Of a stretch of DNA of 5,261 nt, positions 1 through 4,549 are shown one piece after another (position 1 is the stretch's first letter; each line of letters begins with the position of its first letter). The notes under the pieces are model-generated. The model was not told where the DNA came from and ran no database searches. It saw nothing but the letters and a program-made list of their open reading frames with translations. Source of the DNA: Firmicutes bacterium UBA5201 (GTDB taxonomy: Bacteria; Bacillota; Clostridia; Peptostreptococcales; Acidaminobacteraceae); contig DHVT01000024.1 of assembly GCA_002412775.1 (NCBI GenBank), positions 1 through 5,261 of the forward strand. The letters are read 5' to 3'. The translations under genes were made by a program, and so were the position numbers.

Positions 1-534
1 GACTTGGATAATGATACTATTGCATTGTATTTGACTCTTTTTGAAAGAATGTTTTTAATTGAAAACCAGAAAGCCTTTTCTTCAAACATCAGATCATCAA
101 CGAGGATAAAGCAATTAGACAAAAGACATTTTGTTGATCCATCGTTGGCCGGTGCTTTGCTTAATGTATCAAAGGATATGTTAATTAATGATTTGAATAC
201 ACTTGGTTTTCTATTTGAAGCTTTATGTGAGAGAGATTTACGAATATATGCGGAGTCATTTAATGCAAAATTATATCACTATCAAGATTATGATGGAAAT
301 GAAATTGATTCCGTTATTGAGTTGGTTAATGGAGATTGGGTTGCCATAGAAATAAAACTTGGAAATAATCAAATTGATGAAGCGGCAAGCGTATTGATAA
401 AAATAAGAAATAAAATTATTAATGATGGCGGAAAACAACCAAAGGTTCTTTGCATAGTTTGCGGTATTTGTAAGGCAGCCTATTTAAGGGACGATGGGGT
501 TTATGTAGTGCCGATTACCGCACTAAAAAATTAG
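1..534 (+). CDS. DUF4143-type ATP-binding protein, C-terminal part (5' end outside window)
   Basis: The reading frame is open from base 1 and ends at TAG 532-534, giving 177 residues with no start codon to choose, so the N-terminal P-loop ATPase half lies upstream. The visible part matches the C-terminal DUF4143 region that follows an AAA_14-type ATPase domain in a large prokaryotic family of about 400 residues. Family-typical blocks are KRHFVDPSLA (41-50), LGFLFEALCERDLRIYA (68-84), YHYQDYDGNEIDSVIE (92-107) and AIEIKLG (115-121). The D103...E117-x-K119 arrangement resembles a PD-(D/E)XK nuclease-like core, a known trait of this region; whether it cuts DNA is not known from sequence. The family's cellular role is not established. 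The gene ends 12 nt before a 35-bp palindromic repeat. It looks more AT-rich than the next gene, which fits a mosaic accessory region. Family assignment is strong; function is open. Confidence 0.88.
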   Translation, partial: DLDNDTIALYLTLFERMFLIENQKAFSSNIRSSTRIKQLDKRHFVDPSLAGALLNVSKDMLINDLNTLGFLFEALCERDLRIYAESFNAKLYHYQDYDGNEIDSVIELVNGDWVAIEIKLGNNQIDEAASVLIKIRNKIINDGGKQPKVLCIVCGICKAAYLRDDGVYVVPITALKN

Positions 535-535
535 G

Positions 536-549
536 ACCGTTTGCGAACC
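536..549 (+). repeat. Partial left arm of the 35-bp repeat, fused to copy 1
   Basis: ACCGTTTGCGAACC matches the left arm of the repeat family (ACCGCCGTTTGCGTACC) after loss of three bases and one substitution. Its last three bases (ACC) are the first three of the full copy at 547-581. It therefore looks like the remains of a second unit in tandem, or a slippage product. The match is short, so chance is possible. Confidence 0.4.
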
Positions 550-581
550 GCCATTTGCGTACCTGGTTCCCAAATGGCGGT
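547..581 (+). repeat. 35-bp intergenic palindromic repeat, copy 1
   Basis: Two 17-bp arms flank a single central T at 564. The outer 11 bp of each arm (ACCGCCATTTG / CAAATGGCGGT) pair perfectly; two mismatches follow, then ACC/GGT pairs again next to the centre. The element starts 12 nt after the stop of the DUF4143 gene and ends 35 nt before the next ATG. No T-tract follows (the downstream bases are AACATAAAG), so it is not a classic intrinsic terminator, although the RNA hairpin could affect transcript stability. It has the same length and layout as the copies at 1915-1949 and 3549-3583. Confidence 0.85.
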
Positions 582-616
582 AACATAAAGCCAACAAGAT
601 TACGCGGAGGCGAGAG

Positions 617-1879
617 ATGAAGATACTAAAACTCAAGATATCACTTATCCGTACAAGAGTTAACAGAGAAGTGCTGGTGAAAAAGGATATCACATACCAT
701 GAACTGCATAAGGTGATCCAGAATGTATTCGGCTGGGAAGATGAACATTTGTACGAGTTTGTTGTTGGGGAGGGTCGAATAGGGGATCTTGATCATGATC
801 TGTGTGATAATTTGGCTTATGATTCAATGACAACTCCAATTTTTGCTGATCAGAAAGAGTTCTTTTATCAGTATGATTTTGGGGACACGTGGATGCACTC
901 GGTCAGAATCGAGAAGGAGCTTGAAGCCGATCCTGAGGTGGACTATCCTGTATGCGTGGGTGGGAAAAGAGCATGCCCACCGGAGGACTGCGGTGGGTTA
1001 TATGGATATAGGGAAATTCTCAGAAAACGGAATGGGTTTGATCCCGATGATTTTACGGTGGATTGGGCCAATGAAAGACTTAGAGCGTCAGGTCAAGTGC
1101 GCGGGCTGAGTGTTAAGAAAAAGTCGGCTAGATTTACTCTATTGGCTCGGTACATTGTAGCTTTGACTTATCTGTATGGCATCTTGCCAAAAGAAGAACT
1201 GGTTAAGACTTTCAACTCCCAAAATCAAGATCAGATTACTCTCGATGAAGTGGATGATCTTCTCAACAACTTCCCAGAAGAACTTGAGAGGACATTCGTT
1301 TATTCTCATAGGGGACATTTTGTTCATGAGACTGTGCTGGCGTTTGATGACTTCGATATGCTGATGGAGAAGAAAGCGAAAAAGCCGTACTATGTTCCTA
1401 ATAAGGAAGAGCTTCTCAAATATGTTGATGATTGGTATATTGAGGTCACTAAGGAGTACACCGCTCTACTGAACTACGTCAAGAAACATCTTATAAAAGA
1501 CGAGGATAAAGCTCTGGAACTCGTTGAAGATCTTTGTGGAAGTTGTCAAGTTGGTTCGGATGTGAAGAGTTTGGTAAACAACTTTTACAACTTCGGTGTC
1601 AGTTTCAAGAGTGTGGAACAGATCAATGAAGTGATGCAGCTGGTTATGGGTATGGCAAACAACATCAGATTATGGGAAAACAATGGGCACACGCCTCAGG
1701 AGATCTTCGAAGCATTTGAAAGGCCCAATATGAGGCCGCTTCCAGGTAAGCCATTTATGTATAAGGGTGGTGTGCAGACCGTGGTGAATGAAGAGAAGGT
1801 TGGCAGGAACGATCCATGTCCATGTGGTTCGGGAAAGAAGAACAAGAAGTGCTGTCTTGGGAAAGAAGTGTTTCATTAG
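617..1879 (+). CDS. pRiA4b ORF-3-like protein with C-terminal SEC-C motif
   Basis: This is a complete 420-residue protein. ATG 617 is preceded by GGAGG (606-610) at 6-nt spacing, and the stop is TAG 1877-1879. Residues 1-155 match the plasmid pRiA4b ORF-3 family (also annotated 'IS1096 element passenger TnpR'): HKVIQNVFGW (31-40), YQYDFGDTWMHSVRIE (84-99) and ACPPEDCGGLYGY (119-131). Residues about 170-370 are mostly charged and helical in character, with no family I recognise. Residues 396-414 form a SEC-C motif, GRNDPCPCGSGKKNKKCC, with C401, C403, C412 and C413 as likely zinc ligands. SEC-C tails occur on SecA and on many proteins binding nucleic acid or protein. No signal peptide or membrane segment is seen, so it is probably cytosolic. 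The molecular function of the family is not established. A hairpin terminator follows 35 nt after the stop. A second family member starts at 4550. Confidence 0.9.
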   Translation: MKILKLKISLIRTRVNREVLVKKDITYHELHKVIQNVFGWEDEHLYEFVVGEGRIGDLDHDLCDNLAYDSMTTPIFADQKEFFYQYDFGDTWMHSVRIEKELEADPEVDYPVCVGGKRACPPEDCGGLYGYREILRKRNGFDPDDFTVDWANERLRASGQVRGLSVKKKSARFTLLARYIVALTYLYGILPKEELVKTFNSQNQDQITLDEVDDLLNNFPEELERTFVYSHRGHFVHETVLAFDDFDMLMEKKAKKPYYVPNKEELLKYVDDWYIEVTKEYTALLNYVKKHLIKDEDKALELVEDLCGSCQVGSDVKSLVNNFYNFGVSFKSVEQINEVMQLVMGMANNIRLWENNGHTPQEIFEAFERPNMRPLPGKPFMYKGGVQTVVNEEKVGRNDPCPCGSGKKNKKCCLGKEVFH

Positions 1880-1914
1880 GGGTGTGAGATAGCGTTGAAA
1901 ACCGTTGATTGTGT

Positions 1915-1949
1915 ACCGCCGTTTGCGTACCAGGTTCGCAAATGGCGGT
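1915..1949 (+). repeat. 35-bp intergenic palindromic repeat, copy 2
   Basis: Same 35-bp layout as copies 1 and 3. Left arm ACCGCCGTTTGCGTACC, central A, right arm GGTTCGCAAATGGCGGT. The central base is A rather than the T of copies 1 and 3, which would fit insertion in the opposite orientation. It is the only copy followed by a T-run. Confidence 0.85.
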
Positions 1950-1955
1950 TTTTTT
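1915..1955 (+). terminator. Intrinsic terminator formed by repeat copy 2 plus T-tract
   Basis: The 35-bp repeat at 1915-1949 has 17-bp arms around a single A (1932), with one mismatch and one G-U wobble in the predicted RNA stem. Seven Ts (1949-1955) follow the stem directly. GC-rich hairpin plus T-run is the layout of a Rho-independent terminator, and it lies 35 nt after the stop of the 617-1879 gene. It separates that gene from the promoter of the AlbA_2 gene. Confidence 0.8.
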
Positions 1956-1956
1956 G

Positions 1957-2004
1957 ATTTTAAGCAAATGTATTTTTATAAAAAACACAATATTTGCTTA
2001 AAAT
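1957..2004. promoter_or_regulatory. 13-bp AT-rich inverted repeat, candidate operator or hairpin
   Basis: ATTTTAAGCAAAT (1957-1969) and ATTTGCTTAAAAT (1992-2004) are exact reverse complements separated by 22 nt. The pair sits just after the terminator of the upstream gene and 43 nt before the -35 box of the AlbA_2 gene. Two half-sites about three helical turns apart (35 bp start to start) could bind a dimeric or tetrameric regulator, such as the winged-helix protein encoded next. An upstream-activator or looping site is as likely as a repressor site. The symmetry is directly visible; the role is inferred. Confidence 0.45.
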
Positions 2005-2046
2005 AATTTTAATTTCACTAAAACTTAAAATAAATTGCATAAAATA

Positions 2047-2075
2047 TTGAAAATTGATTAAAAACAGAGTATGAT
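2047..2075 (+). promoter_or_regulatory. Sigma-70-type promoter for the AlbA_2 gene
   Basis: A -35 box TTGAAA (2047-2052) is separated by exactly 17 nt from a -10 box TATGAT (2070-2075). Each differs from consensus by one base, in an AT-rich leader. Transcription would start near 2082, giving a short leader of about 18 nt with the ribosome binding site almost at its 5' end. The spacing and its fit to the downstream gene make this the best promoter in the window. Confidence 0.65.
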
Positions 2076-2086
2076 TAAGTTGTGTT

Positions 2087-2093
2087 AAGGAGG
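2087..2093 (+). promoter_or_regulatory. Strong ribosome binding site that fixes the AlbA_2 start
   Basis: AAGGAGG lies 6 nt before ATG 2100-2102. An in-frame GTG at 2082 lies upstream of and overlaps the leader containing this site. It has no ribosome binding site of its own and falls at the predicted transcription start, so ATG 2100 is the start used. Confidence 0.85.
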
Positions 2094-2099
2094 TTTCAT

Positions 2100-3527
2100 A
2101 TGTTGGAAGAAGAATTAGTTCAATTAGTCAAAAAAATCACTTCTGAGAAATGTGAAAAACCAAATATTGAACTGAAAAAGGCATTAGGAGGGACACCATC
2201 AAAACTTTATGATACTCTATCAAGTTTTTCAAATCAAATCGGCGGTGGAATTATTGTGTTTGGAATTGATGAAGAAGCTGGATATGAGGTAGTAGGCGTT
2301 TATGATGCTCAGGACCTTCAAAGAAAAGTTATGGAACAATCCCTCCAAATGGAACCCGCTGTAAGACCGCTATTTACGATAGCACAATTAGAAGGAAAGG
2401 TAGTGGTCAGCGCAGAAATATCAGAATGTGATATCTACGATAAACCATGCTTTTATAAGGGAGCTGGTAGGATGAGAGGTTCTTTCATTCGTGTCGGCGA
2501 CTCTGATCAGCCTATGACAGAATATGAAATATATAGCTATGAAGCATTCAAAAGAAGATTACATGACGAGCTTCGGACAGTTGATAGAGCGACAATGGAG
2601 CATCTGAAAAAAGACAATATCATTGAATATTTAATCAAGCTCCGTAGACAGAAAATGAATCTAGTGAATCTTGAAAATAATCGAATATTGGAAACTCAAG
2701 GCATAAGTCAAGATGGTCTTCCAACTTTGGCAGGGTTAATGTTGCTTGGTGAATATCCACAAGAGTTTTTTCCGCAATTGAGTGTGACTGCGATGGTAGT
2801 TCAGGGCAAAGCGATAGGTGATCTTGGTGAAGATGGAGAACGATTTGTCGATAACAAACGATTCGAAGGAACAATATCCCAAATGCTTGATGACACAATA
2901 GCTTTTGTGCGTAGAAACATGAAAATCAAAACTATTGTCACCGAAGAAGGTGTCCGTGCAGATAAACCGGAATACCCATTAAAGGCAATCAGAGAGATCA
3001 TACTAAATGCACTTATTCACAGAGATTATAGTGTGCATACGGAAAACTCTCCTATAAGATTGGTTATGTATGAAGACAGATTGGAGCTTGAGAATCCAGG
3101 AGGTCTATACGGAAGAATTACAATTGATGATTTGGGAAAGGCAGCTGCAGATACCAGAAATCCATATTTAGCTGGAGCACTAGAAATTATGATTGATACA
3201 GAAAATCGATTTTCTGGAATCCCAACTGTAATGGCTGAACTCAAAAAAGCTGGGATGCCATCACCTGTTTTTATGGATAGGCGGGGAAATTTCAAAGTGA
3301 TATTTTTCAAAAAGAAAATCGTTCAAGATAAGGATACTGATCTTGACGATGAGATTATAAACTTTTGCAAAACACCGCGATCCAGGGAGGAACTGGCAGA
3401 AAAATTTGGATTTGAAGCACCGAGTTATTTTATAAGAACAAAAATTGTTCCGTTAATTGATGCTGGGAAAATTAAGATGACTGTGCCAGACAAACCAAAG
3501 AGTAAATTCCAGAAGTATTATTCTTGA
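2100..3527 (+). CDS. AlbA_2/Schlafen-type ATP-binding protein with C-terminal winged helix
   Basis: This is a complete 475-residue protein from ATG 2100 to TGA 3525-3527. Residues about 18-145 match the AlbA_2 (Schlafen AAA_4) domain: ELKKALGG near the start, then SSFSNQIGGGIIVFGIDE (42-59), VVGVYDA (64-70) and the GSFIRVGDSDQPMTEYE stretch (127-143). Residues 208-236 (LPTLAGLMLLGEYPQEFF and following) form the usual linker. Residues about 298-375 match HATPase_c_4, with REIILNALIHRDY (298-310) as the Asn/His-containing nucleotide-binding helix and ENPGGLYG (331-338) as the glycine loop. Residues about 419-475 look like a winged helix (TPRSREELAEKFGF, then PLIDAGKIKMTVPDKPKSKFQKYYS). Such proteins are usually annotated as putative transcriptional regulators or ATP-binding proteins; some relatives act in phage defence or stress control. 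It has its own promoter and a nearby inverted repeat, which fits autoregulation, although this is inferred. No membrane segment is seen. Confidence 0.9.
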   Translation: MLEEELVQLVKKITSEKCEKPNIELKKALGGTPSKLYDTLSSFSNQIGGGIIVFGIDEEAGYEVVGVYDAQDLQRKVMEQSLQMEPAVRPLFTIAQLEGKVVVSAEISECDIYDKPCFYKGAGRMRGSFIRVGDSDQPMTEYEIYSYEAFKRRLHDELRTVDRATMEHLKKDNIIEYLIKLRRQKMNLVNLENNRILETQGISQDGLPTLAGLMLLGEYPQEFFPQLSVTAMVVQGKAIGDLGEDGERFVDNKRFEGTISQMLDDTIAFVRRNMKIKTIVTEEGVRADKPEYPLKAIREIILNALIHRDYSVHTENSPIRLVMYEDRLELENPGGLYGRITIDDLGKAAADTRNPYLAGALEIMIDTENRFSGIPTVMAELKKAGMPSPVFMDRRGNFKVIFFKKKIVQDKDTDLDDEIINFCKTPRSREELAEKFGFEAPSYFIRTKIVPLIDAGKIKMTVPDKPKSKFQKYYS

Positions 3528-3548
3528 GACCCTTCGAAATAGGTCGTT

Positions 3549-3583
3549 ACCGCCGTTTGCGTACCTGGTACGTAAACGGCGGT
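3549..3583 (+). repeat. 35-bp intergenic palindromic repeat, copy 3 (most perfect)
   Basis: Left arm ACCGCCGTTTGCGTACC (3549-3565), central T (3566), right arm GGTACGTAAACGGCGGT (3567-3583). The arms pair over 17 bp with a single G-U wobble, making this the best-preserved copy. It starts 21 nt after the AlbA_2 stop. No T-run follows, so termination here would be inefficient or absent, though so stable a hairpin could protect the 3' end of the AlbA_2 transcript. Confidence 0.9.
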
Positions 3584-3627
3584 TGAAAGTGGAGTGGGAA
3601 CATTAAGCAGCGTTAGAGGTGAATGAT

Positions 3628-3900
3628 ATGGTGCTGAAGGAAGCATATGAAGTGTTGAATGAAATGATGAAAACATTTGAAACATGGTTTCCGATAGATG
3701 ATTCGGATACAAAAGAAGAAATTGAGATGTATAAGAATGGTTTCGCCAGGACGAAGTTGTGTCTGGAATTAGGTGAATATTCTAGAGATGATTATGAGTA
3801 TCTATTTTATATACAGAATACTGTAATCGAGAATTCATATTATTACAAGGCGATTCAGACTTTTATCTTTGCACTGTCAGAGGAATATGGTTGGATATAA
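3628..3900 (+). CDS. Hypothetical 90-residue acidic protein
   Basis: I do not recognise this protein. ATG 3628 is preceded by AGAGGTGA (3615-3622) at good spacing. An in-frame GTG at 3619 lies inside that site and is a poorer start. The stop is TAA 3898-3900. The product is acidic and rich in Glu, Asp, Tyr and Phe, with no Cys cluster, signal peptide or membrane segment. The N-terminal third (MVLKEAYEVLNEMMKTFETWF) looks amphipathic and helical, and the rest (RTKLCLELGEYSRDDYEYLFYI...) also suggests an all-helical small fold. It ends 26 nt before the kinase-like fragment, which has its own ribosome binding site, so the two are probably co-transcribed. Its size and acidity are compatible with an immunity or antitoxin-like partner, but no toxin lies beside it and I do not assign that role. 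Confidence 0.65.
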   Translation: MVLKEAYEVLNEMMKTFETWFPIDDSDTKEEIEMYKNGFARTKLCLELGEYSRDDYEYLFYIQNTVIENSYYYKAIQTFIFALSEEYGWI

Positions 3901-3926
3901 AATCATAAAAGGTTTGGTGGAGAAAA

Positions 3927-4250
3927 ATGACTATACTACTATTTGGTGTATCAAATGTCGGAAAGACAGTAATTGGTGAGAAATTGGCCCAAAGTTTGGG
4001 ATATGTGTTTTACGATCTCGATGAGGAAGTAAAAAAATATTATGACACTACTCTAGAGGAATTCGTTAAAACGGGATCGCTAAATGAACGAGACAAAAAA
4101 AGAGGGCTAGTAATCAGTAAAATTATGGAAAGCACAGTGGACAAAATCATTGCAATTACTCCAATTTATTATTCATCGAACTTTAAGCAAATGAATTCCA
4201 TGTTAAAAGTTGTTCTTAAGTTGTTCTTATTACTGGTCATGCGATTGTAA
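3927..4250 (+). pseudogene. Shikimate-kinase-like P-loop protein, C-terminally truncated
   Basis: ATG 3927 follows GGTGGAG (3916-3922) at 4-nt spacing. The frame closes at TAA 4248-4250 after 107 residues, against about 170 for shikimate kinases. The N-terminal part is intact: ILLFGVSNVGKTVIGEKLA (3-21) contains the Walker A loop GVSNVGKT (7-14), and YDLDEE (29-34) fits the substrate-binding acidic motif of the kinase family. Basic residues follow at NERDKKRG (53-60) and a core strand at DKIIAITPIYY (72-82). Full-length enzymes phosphorylate shikimate in the aromatic amino acid pathway. This family variant (Asn in the P-loop, ITPIYY strand) may be a divergent kinase with another substrate. 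The lid and C-terminal helices are missing. The last residues (KLFLLLVMRL) look like out-of-frame translation after an 11-bp tandem duplication at 4207-4228. Probably non-functional. Confidence 0.65.
4207..4228 (+). repeat. 11-bp perfect tandem duplication inside the kinase-like gene
   Basis: AAGTTGTTCTT occurs twice in direct succession (4207-4217 and 4218-4228). Eleven is not a multiple of three, so a duplication here shifts the frame. With one copy removed, the kinase frame continues VVLITGHAIVKSYLV to a stop at 4265-4267 rather than ending in KLFLLLVMRL. That is more protein-like but still short of full length, so further damage must exist downstream. Confidence 0.7.
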
Positions 4251-4392
4251 AGTCGTATTTAGTCTAATTATGACTCGACAATGGATGAAATGAGACCTTG
4301 AGTATGGACTGTGTGGGAAAGGATCAGCTATGTACGTGTGAGTTCACTTAAGATGAATGCAGAAAATATAAGCGGCGCTTAGAACATTAGGT

Positions 4393-4427
4393 GTACCTGG
4401 TAACATCGCGGCGGAAACGGCGGTAAC
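4393..4427 (+). repeat. Variant 35-bp repeat, copy 4
   Basis: It begins with GTACCTGGTA, the centre of the palindromic element, and ends with ACGGCGGTAAC, its right end. Between them lies an unrelated block containing an extra GGCGG, so the long palindrome is lost. It aligns without gaps to 4491-4525 at 27 of 35 positions, which suggests a second subfamily rather than random decay of the palindromic type. Confidence 0.6.
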
Positions 4428-4490
4428 TTTTGAAAGAGTTTAGTGTTTTCAACGGTTTTGGGTTATGAAGATTGTGTTGTGATGAAAAGT

Positions 4491-4525
4491 GAACCCGGTA
4501 CCATGATGGCGGTTACGGCGGTAAC
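4491..4525 (+). repeat. Variant 35-bp repeat, copy 5
   Basis: It matches copy 4 at 27 of 35 positions with no gaps. Shared blocks include GGTA, GGCGG and ACGGCGGTAAC. It ends 24 nt before ATG 4550, so it lies in the leader of the second pRiA4b ORF-3-like gene, just upstream of the ribosome binding site. Confidence 0.6.
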
Positions 4526-4535
4526 CATTTTCTTG

Positions 4536-4541
4536 TGGAGG
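4536..4541 (+). promoter_or_regulatory. Ribosome binding site for the second pRiA4b ORF-3-like gene
   Basis: GGAGGT lies about 8 nt before ATG 4550-4552. This identifies the start of a gene whose 3' end is outside the window. Confidence 0.8.
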
Positions 4542-4549
4542 TGATGTGA

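Larger units (their letters stand above)
4251..4549. other. Gene-free stretch of about 300 bases with decayed sequence and repeats
   Basis: No frame on either strand carries a convincing gene here. The first part (to about 4390) may be the decayed 3' end of the kinase-like gene, but I could not restore a homologous frame beyond residue 110 or so. The second part holds two 35-bp repeat relatives, at 4393-4427 and 4491-4525. I see no convincing promoter, tRNA or T-run terminator. Confidence 0.6.

Noticed and set aside
843..1109. Overlapping + strand frame of 88 codons
   Set aside because: It lies within the pRiA4b ORF-3 domain in another frame and has no family features.
1755..1988. Minus-strand open frame across the end of the 617-1879 gene and the terminator
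   Set aside because: It reads through the SEC-C codons and the palindromic repeat; the 'PGTQTAV' peptide it shares with a minus-strand frame at 3518-3712 is only the repeat translated.
2082..2099. GTG at 2082 as start of the AlbA_2 gene
   Set aside because: The ribosome binding site AAGGAGG lies inside this stretch and points to ATG 2100; the GTG coincides with the predicted transcription start.
547..3583. The 35-bp repeats as a CRISPR array
   Set aside because: Copies are more than 1 kb apart with genes between them, no regular spacers exist and no cas genes are present.
3619..3627. GTG at 3619 as start of the 90-aa protein
   Set aside because: It overlaps the AGAGGTGA ribosome binding site, which is well placed for ATG 3628.
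4370..4380. Small palindrome AAGCGGCGCTT
   Set aside because: A 4-bp stem with a 3-nt loop is expected by chance and has no T-run or gene context.
1897..4458. AAAACCGTTGA near 1898 and its reverse complement near 4450, both just before repeat copies
   Set aside because: The shared stretch is only 11 bp, in opposite orientation and at different distances from the repeats; too short to support a longer repeat unit.
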